Positions 1 to 8,618 of a stretch of 64,000 bases of DNA are shown piece by piece (the first letter of the stretch is position 1; each line of letters starts with the position of its first letter). The notes under the pieces are model-generated. The model was not told the DNA's origin, made no database searches, and saw only the letters and a program-made list of their open reading frames with translations. Source of the stretch: an uncultured Pseudokineococcus sp. (GTDB taxonomy: Bacteria > Actinomycetota > Actinomycetes > Actinomycetales > Quadrisphaeraceae); assembly GCF_947495735.1 (NCBI RefSeq), contig NZ_CANMAA010000016.1, positions 1 through 64,000 of the forward strand, in the 5' to 3' direction. The position numbers were made by a program, and so were the translations under genes.

Positions 1-195
1 GCCACACCCCACCCGGAGGTTCTCCTTCGTTCAACCCGCCACGCCTGCTACCAACGTCCTGGCCGGATACATCTAGCGCGGTGCGGCCCGGAGCCGTGCA
101 TCCGGGGGGCGGGGTCGGTCGGAAGGCGTGGTGTCAGAGCCCGTCAGACCCTCCGCGGCGGTCAGCCGCCGGAGCCCCCGAGACAGGAGCCAGAC

Positions 196-1047
196 ATGAG
201 CACCACCACCGGCACCACCCGCAGCCGCGCCCTCGCCGTCACCGCCGCAGGGGCGCTCGTCGCCCTCGGCGCCCTCCCGGCCGCGGCCTCCACCTCCGAC
301 GACGCCACGGCCACCGTCTCCGTGCTGCACGCCGTCCCGGACGTCCCCGTCGACGTCTACGCCAACGGCGAGCTGCTGATCGACGACTTCGAGCCCGGCA
401 CCCTCACCGACGCGCAGCAGCTGCCCGCCGGCGAGTACGACCTCGCGGTCTACCCGGCCGACACCGAGAGCATCGAGGGCGTCGACCCGGTCGTCAGCGC
501 CGAGGGCGTCGGCGTGCCTGCGGGGCTGGACGTGACCGTCGTGGCGCACCTCTCCGAGTCCGGCGACCCGACCCTGACGCCCTTCGTCAACGACACCTCC
601 GCGGTGCCGGCGGGCGAGGGCCGCGTCACGGTGCGGCACGTGGCCGCCGCGCCGGCCGTGGACGTGCTGGCGGGCGACGCCGTCGTCGTCGACGGGCTGG
701 CGAGCCCGGGCGAGGAGTCGCTGACCACCGAGGCCGGCACCGTGAGCGCGTCGGTCAACCTCGCCGGCACGGACACCACGGTCATCGGCCCGGCTGACCT
801 GACCGTCGCCGAGGGCGCCAGCACGATCGTCTACGCGTGGGGCTCGGCCGATGCCGGGAACCTGCAGCTGGCGGTCCAGACCGTCGACGGCATGGGGTCC
901 GACCCGGCCGGCGTGCCCAGCGGGCTCGGCGACGCCTCGACTGGCTTCCCGGTGGGCCTCGGCGTGCTGACGGCGCTGGCCGCCGGCGGTGCGGTGCTCG
1001 CGTCCACCACCCTGGTGCGCCGCCGCAGCGCGGACCAGAGCGCCTGA
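196..1047 (+). CDS. DUF4397 domain surface protein
   Basis: 283 residues. Residues 1-32 form a signal peptide (charged start, hydrophobic Ala/Leu core, AAAS cleavage region). The mature part is a DUF4397 beta domain: it begins with TVSVLHAVPDVPVDVYANG and a second related unit starts near RVTVRHVAAAPAVDVLAGD. The C-terminus has a Gly/Ala-rich hydrophobic helix followed by an RRR tail, with DASTG just before the helix, so it looks like a wall-sorting signal lacking LPXTG. The ATG follows CAGGAG. A sortase gene lies downstream after two hairpins, so this is its likely substrate. The molecular role of DUF4397 is unknown. Confidence 0.85.
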   Translation: MSTTTGTTRSRALAVTAAGALVALGALPAAASTSDDATATVSVLHAVPDVPVDVYANGELLIDDFEPGTLTDAQQLPAGEYDLAVYPADTESIEGVDPVVSAEGVGVPAGLDVTVVAHLSESGDPTLTPFVNDTSAVPAGEGRVTVRHVAAAPAVDVLAGDAVVVDGLASPGEESLTTEAGTVSASVNLAGTDTTVIGPADLTVAEGASTIVYAWGSADAGNLQLAVQTVDGMGSDPAGVPSGLGDASTGFPVGLGVLTALAAGGAVLASTTLVRRRSADQSA

Positions 1048-1053
1048 GCCACC

Positions 1054-1121
1054 CCGCAGGGCAGCAGCCCTGCGGTGCAGCGCCGTCCGGCCCCGCTCCG
1101 GCGCGAGCGGGGCCGGACGGC
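1054..1121 (+). terminator. Double hairpin terminator after the DUF4397 gene
   Basis: Two consecutive hairpins. The first has a 9-bp stem at 1054-1062/1067-1075. The second has a perfect 17-bp stem (1082-1098 with 1105-1121, 6-nt loop). There is no U-tract, as is usual for GC-rich actinobacterial terminators. It separates the surface protein from the sortase gene. Confidence 0.75.
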
Positions 1122-1179
1122 TCCGGGCACCCGCCGGCTCCGGCCGGGCGGGCGCGCAGACCTGAGAGGAGGGCTGGTC

Positions 1180-2007
1180 GTGAGGCCCAGCAGCGACCCG
1201 GGAGCCGCGTCGTCCCGCCGGCACCCCGGCCGCGGAGACCCCGGCCGCGCAGACCCCAGCCGTCGACCGCCCACCGGCTCGTCCCGACGACGGGCGCTCG
1301 TGGCGCTCCTCGCCTGCCTGGCCGTGGCCGTCGGCACGCCGCTGGCGTGGACGGCGTCCAGGCCCCCTGCGGCGGTCGGGGACGGGGTGAGCGCCGCGCT
1401 CGCCGACCCCGCGCCCGACCTCGACGCCGCCCCCGCGACCCCGGCGCCGGAGGCCGCGGGCGAGGACGCGCAGCGGGCCCCCGCCGCCGTCCCCGCCATC
1501 CCCGCCGCCGCGGCCCGGGACGCCAGCCCGTCCGCGGTCGACACGCGGCGAGCCCCGGCGGCCTCCCCGCCGGTGGAGGTGCGGGTCCCCGCGATCGGGG
1601 CGGTCGCCCCGGTCGACGCCATGGGCGTGGACGCCGACGGCGCCATGGGCCTGCCCGACGACGTCGCGCGCACGTCCTGGTACCGGTGGGGAGCGGCTCC
1701 GGGCAGCGGAGCCGGCAGCGCGGTCATCGCCGGGCACGTGGCCTCCGCCACCGACGGCAGGGGCGTGCTGGCCGACCTGCCCGAGCTGGGGCTGGGCGAC
1801 GCCGTCGAGGTCGTGACGGCCGACGGCTCGGTGCTCGAGTACCGCGTCGTGACGCGCGAGGCCGTCGTCAAGGAGGCGCTCCCCGTCGCCGAGCTGTTCG
1901 ACGACGCCGGGCCCGAGCGCCTGGTCCTGGTCACCTGCGGCGGTCCCTACCTGCGCGACGTCGGCGCCCACCGGGACAACGTCGTCGTCGTCGCGGAGCC
2001 GCTCTGA
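1180..2007 (+). CDS. Class E/F sortase
   Basis: 275 residues. The GTG start follows GAGAGGAGGG. An Arg-rich cytoplasmic N-terminus is followed by one membrane helix (about residues 39-58), a Pro/Ala-rich linker, then the sortase beta-barrel from about residue 130. Candidate catalytic residues are His in AGHVAS (about 186), Cys in LVTCGG (about 253) and Arg in HRDN (about 265), the usual sortase triad. The short single-domain form with N-terminal anchor is typical of actinobacterial class E/F enzymes. It lies directly behind the DUF4397 protein, whose C-terminus looks like a sorting signal, so substrate and enzyme are probably paired (inference). Confidence 0.85.
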   Translation: MRPSSDPGAASSRRHPGRGDPGRADPSRRPPTGSSRRRALVALLACLAVAVGTPLAWTASRPPAAVGDGVSAALADPAPDLDAAPATPAPEAAGEDAQRAPAAVPAIPAAAARDASPSAVDTRRAPAASPPVEVRVPAIGAVAPVDAMGVDADGAMGLPDDVARTSWYRWGAAPGSGAGSAVIAGHVASATDGRGVLADLPELGLGDAVEVVTADGSVLEYRVVTREAVVKEALPVAELFDDAGPERLVLVTCGGPYLRDVGAHRDNVVVVAEPL

Positions 2008-2094
2008 GCGCCACCGCGGTCGCACGTCCTCGTCCTCGACGCCCCGCCGGCTCGCGCGCCGGCCGCCTCGCGCCGGCGTGCGGGAGCGGCACCC

Positions 2095-2889
2095 GTGACT
2101 ACCGTCGCTGCCGTGGACGTCGAGGGCGAGCAGGGCGGGCGCACCCGCCCCGGTGCGCCCTCCGACGCGTCCGGTGGCGGGCCCCCGAGCCCCGAGGCGG
2201 CCGTGGCTGAGCCGACCCCCGTGCCCGGCGCGGCTCGCCCCCAGGGGGGCGGCCACGACGGGGACGCGCGCCGCGACGGGGAGACGACCGACCTGCAGGA
2301 CGTCGAGCAGGACGACGCCGAGCCGGACGACGTCGAGCGGGACCGCCTGGTGGCCGCGGCCTTCGCCGAGGGCTCCGACGAGGGGCTCCGGGCCGCCTTC
2401 GCGCGCTGGGGCCCGCTCGTCCACGGCCTCGCGGCCCGCGCGCTGCGGGACGCCGAGGAGGCCGAGGACGTGACCCAGCAGGTCTTCGTGGCCGCCTGGC
2501 GGGGACGTGGCGGCTACCGCCCGGACGACGCCCCGCTCGGGGCGTGGCTCGTGGGCATCACCCGCCACAAGATCGCCGACGCCCACGCGGTGCGCGAGCG
2601 CCGCCGGCGCGTCGTCGAGCGCAGCGCGCAGGTGGTGCCGCGCGAGGCGGGGCCCGGCGCGGCGGACGGCCCGGTGGACGACCTCCTCGATCGGGTGGTC
2701 GTCGCCGAGCACGTGGCCGCGCTCGGCGAGCCGTCGCGGCAGATCGTCCAGATGGCGTTCTTCTCGGACCTCACGCACGTCCAGATCGCCGAGCAGCTCC
2801 GAATGCCGCTCGGCACGGTCAAGAGCCACATCCGGCGCGCCCTGCACCGGATGCGCGAGCAGATGGGGGGCGAGCGCGGTGCACGCTGA
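2095..2889 (+). CDS. ECF sigma factor (SigK-like)
   Basis: 264 residues. A long acidic, Pro/Gly-rich N-terminus (about 1-85) precedes sigma region 2 (AEEAEDVTQQVFVAAW) and region 4 (HVQIAEQLRMPLGTVKSHIR), a helix-turn-helix that reads the -35 element. The stop codon overlaps the start of the next gene, an RskA-type anti-sigma factor, so the two are translationally coupled. In the SigK-RskA family the sigma factor is held inactive at the membrane until the anti-sigma factor is proteolysed. The GTG at 2095 has little upstream Shine-Dalgarno, and a start further inside the poorly conserved N-terminus is possible. Confidence 0.88.
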   Translation: MTTVAAVDVEGEQGGRTRPGAPSDASGGGPPSPEAAVAEPTPVPGAARPQGGGHDGDARRDGETTDLQDVEQDDAEPDDVERDRLVAAAFAEGSDEGLRAAFARWGPLVHGLAARALRDAEEAEDVTQQVFVAAWRGRGGYRPDDAPLGAWLVGITRHKIADAHAVRERRRRVVERSAQVVPREAGPGAADGPVDDLLDRVVVAEHVAALGEPSRQIVQMAFFSDLTHVQIAEQLRMPLGTVKSHIRRALHRMREQMGGERGAR

Positions 2890-3685
2890 CGACGACGCCC
2901 TCTGGGCGCTGGCGCGGGGGGAGGACGTCCCGCTGCGGGGCTCGTCCTCCGCGGGGGCGCACGTGGCCGGCTGCCCGCGGTGCACGGAGGAGCTGGCCGG
3001 CCGCCGGCGCGTCCTGGACGCCGCCCGCCGCCCGCCGCCCGCGGACCTGCCGCTGCGCCCGCACCCGCGCGTGCTCGAGGCGGTCCGCGCCGAGCTGGGG
3101 CTCACCGGCCCGCCCGCGAGGGCCGCACGCGGTCCCGAGGGCGGGCGCCGTGCCGCGGTCGCGGGGCTGCCCCTGCAGGCCGACGGCGCCCACGACGGCG
3201 AGGGGGCGCGCCGCGGCGGTCCGGGACGCCGGGGGGCGGCGCTGCTCGCGGCCCTCGTCGGCGTCGTCCTGGGCCTGGGCGCCGGGGCCGGGGCGGTGCG
3301 GCTCACCGGACCGGACCCGGAGGGAGCCCCGCCGCCCGCTGCCGCGGCCGTGGTCGTGGCGCGGGCGGTGCTCGAGCCGGTGGACGGCACCGGGGTCCGC
3401 GGCGCCGCGGTGCTGCGCGACGCGGGGGGCACCCAGGAGCTGGAGGTGGACGTCGACCGGGCCGACGCCCCGCCGGGCGGCTACCAGGAGGTCTGGCTGC
3501 TGGACGCGGCGAGCGGCGGCCTGCTGTCCCTCGGCGCGCTCGCCGACGGGCACGGCGTGTTCACCGTGCCCCCCGGGGCCCTGGGGGAGGGCCGTCAGGT
3601 GCAGGTCGACGTCTCCGAGGAGCCGCTCGACGGGCAGCCGACCCACTCCGGCGCCTCCCTCGCCCGCGGCCCGCTCGAGGGCTGA
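2879..3685 (+). CDS. RskA-type anti-sigma factor
   Basis: 268 residues. The GTG overlaps the sigma gene by 11 bp. The cytoplasmic N-terminus has an H-x3-C-x2-C zinc-associated motif (HVAGCPRC, residues 28-35). A single membrane helix lies at about 115-137. The extracytoplasmic C-terminus matches the anti-sigma-K factor RskA domain, with the typical GGYQEVWLLD and LGALADG stretches. It is expected to sequester the upstream ECF sigma factor at the membrane. Sequence and position agree, so the pair is assigned with good confidence. The inducing signal is unknown. Confidence 0.85.
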   Translation: MHADDDALWALARGEDVPLRGSSSAGAHVAGCPRCTEELAGRRRVLDAARRPPPADLPLRPHPRVLEAVRAELGLTGPPARAARGPEGGRRAAVAGLPLQADGAHDGEGARRGGPGRRGAALLAALVGVVLGLGAGAGAVRLTGPDPEGAPPPAAAAVVVARAVLEPVDGTGVRGAAVLRDAGGTQELEVDVDRADAPPGGYQEVWLLDAASGGLLSLGALADGHGVFTVPPGALGEGRQVQVDVSEEPLDGQPTHSGASLARGPLEG

Positions 3686-3876
3686 GGAGCCCGCCCCCGC
3701 CGGGGTCGTCCGGCGGGGCGCCGGGCGCGGCGGACGGCGTGCGGGACCCGTGCGGGAGGTCCGCGCGCACCGGCTCTTTGACGACGGGCTGTACAACTGC
3801 AGGGGAGGGGTGCCCGAGGGCGCCCGTCACCCGCGCCGCTGCGAGCGGCTCCGGAGACGACGACGTGGAGGTGGAC

Positions 3877-4566
3877 ATGAGCGTGAACGTGGTGATCCTG
3901 GCTGCGGGCATGGGGACCAGGCTGGGCCGGCCCCACCCGAAGCCGCTGACCGTGCTGCGCGACGGCAGGACGATCCTGCGCCAGCAGCTGGACCACATCA
4001 GCGGCACCTTCGCCGACGACGCGCGCGTGTCCATCGTCGTCGGCTTCAAGAAGCGCCGGCTGCTCGAGGCGGCCGCCTCCGAGGCGAGCTTCGTCTACAA
4101 CGAGGAGTTCCAGCGCACCAACACCTCGAAGAGCCTGCTGCGGGCGCTGCGGATGGCGCCGCCCGGCGGCGTGCTGTGGATGAACGGCGACGTGGTGTTC
4201 CAGCCGGGCCTGCTCGACGCCCTGGTGCCCCGCATGGCCGAGGGCTCCTTCGTCGCGGTCAACACCGAGCGCGTCGCCGACGAGGAGGTCAAGTACCTGC
4301 TCGACGAGACGGGGCACGTCTGCGCCCTCTCGAAGCAGGTCGTCGGCGGCCTCGGCGAGGCCGTGGGCATCAACCACGTCAGCGCGCAGGACCGCGAGGT
4401 GCTCGTGCGGCACCTCGCCGCCGCCGGTGACCAGGACTACTTCGAGAAGGGCATCGAGGACGCCATCGCCCTCGAGGGCATGCGCGTGCGCGCCGTGGAC
4501 ATCTCGGAGTTCGGCGTCGTCGAGGTGGACTTCGCCGACGACCTGGAGCGCGCCAACGCGCTCTGA
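3877..4566 (+). CDS. Nucleotidyltransferase (sugar/choline-phosphate type)
   Basis: 229 residues. The N-terminus has the nucleotidyltransferase signature LAAGMGTRLGRP followed by PKPLT, where the Lys binds the substrate phosphate. An N-D pair in WMNGDVVF marks the metal-binding site. The short Rossmann-like fold resembles LicC-type and glucose-1-phosphate nucleotidyltransferases, which activate a small phosphate ester with CTP or UTP. The substrate cannot be read from sequence. The ATG follows GTGGAGGTGG. It stands alone, with about 190 bp upstream and 240 bp downstream without genes, so context does not help. Confidence 0.8.
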   Translation: MSVNVVILAAGMGTRLGRPHPKPLTVLRDGRTILRQQLDHISGTFADDARVSIVVGFKKRRLLEAAASEASFVYNEEFQRTNTSKSLLRALRMAPPGGVLWMNGDVVFQPGLLDALVPRMAEGSFVAVNTERVADEEVKYLLDETGHVCALSKQVVGGLGEAVGINHVSAQDREVLVRHLAAAGDQDYFEKGIEDAIALEGMRVRAVDISEFGVVEVDFADDLERANAL

Positions 4567-4806
4567 CGGCTGCGCTGACGGGGCACTTCGGACATCACCC
4601 GGTCCGGGGGCCGCTTCAAGATGCGCGCGGGCTCAGATCCGCCATGCTCGTCGTCGCGGGAGGTCGAGGCCTCCCACGACCAGTCCGACGTCGACGGTGG
4701 CAGAAGACCGCGGGAACTCCCGGGGCTCGACCAGAGCCGCCAGGCCTCCAGCAACGGGGCCGCCGACGACACTCGCAGCACGGCTGCGAACTCACGAGGA
4801 GGCATT

Positions 4807-5643
4807 TTGCCCATCACCGAGAACCAGCTCTCCGCCCTCTACGACGCCACGGTCGTCTCCGAGGCCGACGGCAAGATCGGCAAGGTCGGCACCGTCTACC
4901 TCGACGACGACACGCAGCAGCCCAGCTGGGTCACCGTCAAGACGGGCCTGTTCGGCAGCGCCGAGTCCTTCGTGCCGCTGGCTGCCGCCAACCTGTCGGG
5001 CGACGAGGTCCGCGTGTCCTACAGCAAGGACAAGGTCAAGGACGCCCCCCGGATGGACACGGACAGCGAGCTGTCCCCCGCCGAGGAGGACGAGCTGTAC
5101 CGCTACTACGGCCTCGGCCGTGGCGCCTCGACCGGCACGGAGACCGGCACGACCGGCACCGCTGCCGGCACGGCGGGCACCGCCGGCGTGCGCGGCGACC
5201 GCGACCCGGACGGCGACGGCCACATCGGCCGCGGGCACGACACCAGCGGCCCGAACACCGACGACGCCATGACCCGCTCCGAGGAGCGCGTCAACGTCGG
5301 CACGCAGCAGCGCGAGTCCGGGGTCGCCCGTCTCCGCAAGCACATCGTGACCGAGCGCGTCAGCCAGGAGGTCCCGGTCAGCCACGAGGAGGCCGTGGTC
5401 AACCGCGAGCCGATCACGGACGCCAACCGCGGCGACGCCCTCTCCGGTGGGGACCTCACCGAGGAGGAGCACGAGGTGACGCTGCACGAGGAGCGCGCCG
5501 TCGTGAACAAGGAGACCGTCCCGGTCGAGCGCGTGAGCCTCGGCACCCAGACGGTCCAGGAGACCGAGACCGTCTCCACGGACGCGCGTCGCGAGGAGAT
5601 CGAGGTCGTCGAGGGCGACACGACTCGCGGCGACCGTCGCTGA
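4807..5643 (+). CDS. PRC-barrel and DUF2382 domain protein
   Basis: 278 residues from a TTG start behind GAGGAGG (spacing only 4 nt; no ATG or GTG fits better). Residues 1-105 are a PRC-barrel (ITENQLSALYDATVVSEADG, then ITVK-type strands). A Thr/Gly repeat linker (TGTETGTTGTAAGTAGTAG) follows, then a DUF2382 domain with alternating charged strands (RLRKHIVTERVSQEVPVSHE and a second unit). DUF2382 proteins are often stress-associated, but their biochemistry is unknown. The stop codon overlaps the next DUF2382 gene, and a 66-residue conserved protein follows, suggesting one operon ending at the 6389 terminator. Confidence 0.82.
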   Translation: MPITENQLSALYDATVVSEADGKIGKVGTVYLDDDTQQPSWVTVKTGLFGSAESFVPLAAANLSGDEVRVSYSKDKVKDAPRMDTDSELSPAEEDELYRYYGLGRGASTGTETGTTGTAAGTAGTAGVRGDRDPDGDGHIGRGHDTSGPNTDDAMTRSEERVNVGTQQRESGVARLRKHIVTERVSQEVPVSHEEAVVNREPITDANRGDALSGGDLTEEEHEVTLHEERAVVNKETVPVERVSLGTQTVQETETVSTDARREEIEVVEGDTTRGDRR

Positions 5644-6086
5644 GCACCACGGACGCTGACGCCGGTAGCCCCGGCGGCCGCTCCTCCGAGGCGGTCCTGA
5701 CCGTCTCGGAGGAGCAGGCGTTCGCCCGCCGGCTGCGCGTGCCGGTGGAGCTCGTCCGCGTGGCCAAGCGCGTGCGCACCCAGACCGTCCGCGTCGAGGT
5801 GGACGTCGAGGTGCGCCGCGAGGAGCTCGTCGTGACGAGCGAGCCGGTCCCGGAGGAGATGGGTCGCCAGATGGCGGTCCTCGCCACCGACGACGACGAC
5901 GACTCCGACCGCGAGATCGTCCTCGTGCTGTCGGAGGAGGTCCCCGTCGTGGGCGTGCAGGTGCAGCCGGTCGAGCGCGTGACCGTGCGCACCCACCGCA
6001 TCGACGCGACCCAGCGCGTGGAGGTCGACCTCGCGCGCGAGGTCGTCGAGGTCGAGGGAGCCCGCGAGGCTCCCGGCCGGGCCTGA
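5640..6086 (+). CDS. DUF2382 domain protein, second copy
   Basis: About 148 residues. The protein consists of two DUF2382-like units (RLRVPVELVRVAKRVRTQTV and VPVVGVQVQPVERVTVRTHR) separated by an acidic DDDDDSD stretch, with no PRC-barrel. It looks like a truncated, diverged duplicate of its upstream neighbour. No ATG, GTG or TTG sits at the gene junction. A CTG at 5640 overlaps the upstream TGA as CTGA, so translation probably restarts there by coupling, or initiates later at a GTG near 5739. The start is therefore uncertain while the reading frame is convincing. Confidence 0.65.
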   Translation: MSTTDADAGSPGGRSSEAVLTVSEEQAFARRLRVPVELVRVAKRVRTQTVRVEVDVEVRREELVVTSEPVPEEMGRQMAVLATDDDDDSDREIVLVLSEEVPVVGVQVQPVERVTVRTHRIDATQRVEVDLAREVVEVEGAREAPGRA

Positions 6087-6172
6087 CGACCAGGACCACC
6101 GCCGCCGCGCCCCGAGAGGGGCGCGTGGCACCCGCACTGCGAGCACCACCTGAGCACCACGAGGAGGACGAC

Positions 6173-6373
6173 GTGCAGATCCCCAAGCAGCAGGTCATCG
6201 ACTTCATCAAGAGCAAGGTCGGCGGCGACCAGGCCGACCAGGCCGACAAGGAGCTCCCGGACCAGGTCGACACCGACCGCGACTCCGGGCTCCTCCAGAA
6301 GTTCGGCGTCAACCCGCAGGACCTCCTCGGTGGAGGCGGCGGCGGCGGCATCGCCCTCAAGCTCGGCCTGTAG
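6173..6373 (+). CDS. Small conserved protein with Gly-rich C-terminus
   Basis: 66 residues from a GTG with an ideal AGGAGG five bases upstream. The N-terminus (IPKQQVIDFIKSKVGG) is a predicted amphipathic helix. The centre has ADKELPDQVDTDRDSGLLQ and the C-terminus ends in a run of glycines and ALKLGL. Similar short proteins with a LPDQVDT core occur across actinobacteria with no known function (recalled, not searched). It is the last gene before a strong terminator and lies close behind the DUF2382 pair, so it is probably co-transcribed with them. Confidence 0.75.
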   Translation: MQIPKQQVIDFIKSKVGGDQADQADKELPDQVDTDRDSGLLQKFGVNPQDLLGGGGGGGIALKLGL

Positions 6374-6388
6374 TCCCCCGCAGCACCT

Positions 6389-6426
6389 GACGAAGGACCC
6401 GGCGCTCGTGCGCCGGGTCCTTCGTC
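6389..6426 (+). terminator. Strong intrinsic hairpin
   Basis: A perfect 17-bp stem (6389-6405 with 6410-6426) and a 4-nt loop. It closes the DUF2382 operon and lies just beyond the stop of the convergent gene at 6452, so it probably works in both directions. Confidence 0.85.
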
Positions 6427-6451
6427 GCGTCCGGCTCCAGCCGGCGGAGGC

Positions 6452-6964
6452 TCAGCGGACGCCGGCGTCCATGCCCAGGCGCCCGGCGACGCGCCGCGCG
6501 ACCTGGGCGGCGGTGAGGCCCGCGGTGTCCACGACGACGTCGGCGCGCACGAGCAGCCACTCACGGGCGCGCGCGTGCTCCTCGACCTCCCGCAGCCGGC
6601 GGGGCACCGCGACGCGCGCCTCCCGCACCCGGCGGCGCTGCTCCTCGTCGTCCGCGTCCAGCTCGACCAGCGCGGCGTCCAGCCCGGCCCGCAGCAGCGC
6701 GGCCTCCACGACCCCCCACACCCGGCGGTCGAGCACGGGCCGGGGGACGAGCAGGCGCTCGCTGCGCCAGGCCACGAGCTCGGCCGCCGCCGTCGCGAGC
6801 AGGGCGCGCCAGCCGGCTGAGCCCTCCAGCTCGGCGAGCGCTCCCGCGCCGGTGACGCCGTCCAGGGGGCCGGGGTCGACGACGCGCGCCCCGGGCAGCA
6901 GCGCCCAGAGCTCGTCGGCGACCTCCTCGGCCAGCCCGGGCGCACCCGTCAGCCACAGGACCAC
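6452..6964 (-). CDS. P-loop-kinase-like protein with degenerate Walker A
   Basis: 170 residues. It opens VLWLTGAPGLAEEVADEL, which has the placement and hydrophobic strand of a P-loop but lacks the GK[ST] residues that bind phosphate (GAPGLAEE instead). The C-terminus (VVDTAGLTAAQVARRVAGRL) matches the lid and closing helix of small-molecule or shikimate-kinase-like P-loop proteins. The fold is therefore probably retained while ATP binding is lost. Function unknown. The ATG at 6964 leads straight into the fold, supporting that start. It is transcribed alone, divergent from the gluconate permease. Confidence 0.65.
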   Translation of the reverse strand: MVLWLTGAPGLAEEVADELWALLPGARVVDPGPLDGVTGAGALAELEGSAGWRALLATAAAELVAWRSERLLVPRPVLDRRVWGVVEAALLRAGLDAALVELDADDEEQRRRVREARVAVPRRLREVEEHARAREWLLVRADVVVDTAGLTAAQVARRVAGRLGMDAGVR

Positions 6965-7160
6965 ACCTCCAGGCTAGGCACGCTCCCCGCGGCCCGCCGC
7001 TCGGGACAGCGGCCACGACGGCACGCCCCACCACGGGCGGTCCGCGGCCTACGGTGTCGTCGGGGCGGTGGCGACGGCGCCGTCCCCGCCGCAGCCGGGG
7101 CCGCGACGTCCGCCACCACCGCGAGCGCTCGAGGCAGCCCACCACCACCGGGGGACCACC

Positions 7161-8591
7161 ATGACGACGACGTCAGCACACCTCGCGGCCGCTCTGGCCG
7201 CAGCACCCGCCGAGCCGACCGGCTCGCCGGTCTTCCTGCTGACGGTGGCGGTCGTCGCCATCGTCGTGCTGCTCCTGCTGATCATCAAGGTCCGCCTGCA
7301 CGCGTTCTTCGCCCTGACGATCGTGAGCGCCCTCACCGCCCTCGTGGCGGGCGTCCCCGTGGGTGAGCTCGTGACCACCCTGCAGGGCGCCCTCGGGGGC
7401 ACGCTCGGGCAGGTGGCGCTGCTCATCGGCTTCGGGGCGGTGCTCGGCCGCCTCGTCGAGGTCTCGGGCGGGGCGAAGGTGCTGGCCGACACGCTGCTCG
7501 ACCGCTTCGGGGAGCGCCACGCGCCCCTGGCGCTGTCCGTGGCGTCCCTGCTCTACGGGTTCCCGATCTTCCTCGACGCCGCCTTCATCGTCATGCTGCC
7601 GATCATCTACTCCGTCGCGCGGCGCCTCGGGGGCTCGCTCCTGGTGTACGCGCTCCCGGCGGCCGGCGCCTTCCTCACGATGCACGCCCTCGTGCCGCCG
7701 CACCCGGGGCCGGTGGCGGCCTCCGGGCTGCTGGGCGCCGACGTCGGGCTGGTCGTCGCCATCTCCCTGCTCGTCGGCATCCCCACCTGGTACGTGGCCG
7801 GCCACCGCCTGGGCCTCGTCCTGGCCCGGCGCACCCCGGCGGTGGCGGTCCCCGACCTGCTCGGCTCGGCGGACCCCGACAGCGACCTGCCCCGGCCCTC
7901 GTTCGGCGTTGTCCTGCTGGTCCTCCTGCTGCCGCTCGTCCTGATCTTCGCCAACACGGGGGCGTCGACCCTGGCCGAGGCGGGCGTCGTCGACGGCGAC
8001 TCGGCGGTGGTCGACGTGCTGACCACGGTGGGCGCCACGCCGGTGGCGCTGCTGATCACGACGCTCCTGGCGATGCTCCTGCTCGTGGTGCTGCCCCACC
8101 GCGGGGAGGTGGGCGCCCGGCTCGAGGACCTCGTGGACGGCGCCTTCGCCCCGGTCGCCTCGATCATCCTCATCACCGGGGCCGGCGGGATGTTCGGCGG
8201 CGTGCTGACCGCCACCGGCATCGGCGCCGCGCTGGCGGACAGCCTGGACGCGCTCGGGCTCCCGGTCATCGTGGCCGGCTTCCTCATCGCGGTGGCGCTG
8301 CGCGTGGCGCAGGGGTCCGCGACCGTCGCGGGCACCACGGCGGCGGGCCTGCTCTCGCCCGCCGTCGCCGCCGATCCCTCGCTCACGGGCGTCGCGCTGG
8401 CCTGCGTGGTCGTCGGCACCGTGGCCGGCGCCATCACGTTCTCCCACGTCAACGACTCGGGGTTCTGGCTGGTGGGCCGCTTCCTCGGCCTGGACACGGC
8501 GACGACGCTGAAGACGTGGACGGTGCAGGCGACGGCCGTGGGCTTCATGGCCTTCGGCCTCGTGCTCGCGCTCTACGCCGTCGTCTCCTGA
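7161..8591 (+). CDS. gntP: Gluconate:H+ symporter family permease
   Basis: 476 residues with about 12 to 14 hydrophobic segments, matching GntP-family length and pattern. Family-like stretches include LYGFPIFLDAAFIVMLPI, MHALVPPHPGPVAASG and RVAQGSATVAGTTAAGL. These inner-membrane proteins import gluconate or related sugar acids with protons. The ATG at 7161 gives the hydrophobic N-terminus expected. No gluconokinase or regulator lies nearby, so the true substrate is open. It sits between the degenerate P-loop protein and the arabinose genes and may simply be part of a wider sugar-uptake region. Confidence 0.85.
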   Translation: MTTTSAHLAAALAAAPAEPTGSPVFLLTVAVVAIVVLLLLIIKVRLHAFFALTIVSALTALVAGVPVGELVTTLQGALGGTLGQVALLIGFGAVLGRLVEVSGGAKVLADTLLDRFGERHAPLALSVASLLYGFPIFLDAAFIVMLPIIYSVARRLGGSLLVYALPAAGAFLTMHALVPPHPGPVAASGLLGADVGLVVAISLLVGIPTWYVAGHRLGLVLARRTPAVAVPDLLGSADPDSDLPRPSFGVVLLVLLLPLVLIFANTGASTLAEAGVVDGDSAVVDVLTTVGATPVALLITTLLAMLLLVVLPHRGEVGARLEDLVDGAFAPVASIILITGAGGMFGGVLTATGIGAALADSLDALGLPVIVAGFLIAVALRVAQGSATVAGTTAAGLLSPAVAADPSLTGVALACVVVGTVAGAITFSHVNDSGFWLVGRFLGLDTATTLKTWTVQATAVGFMAFGLVLALYAVVS

Positions 8592-8618
8592 GCCGGTGGC
8601 GACGCGCGCCGGGCGGCC

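Noticed and set aside
73-3432. A 1119-codon minus-strand open frame
   Set aside because: It is antisense to the sortase and sigma genes, is Arg/Pro/Gly-rich with no domain, and has no ribosome site.
3778-3797. TTGACG with nearby GTACAAC as a promoter for the nucleotidyltransferase
   Set aside because: The spacing between the two boxes is about 8 bp, far from 17.
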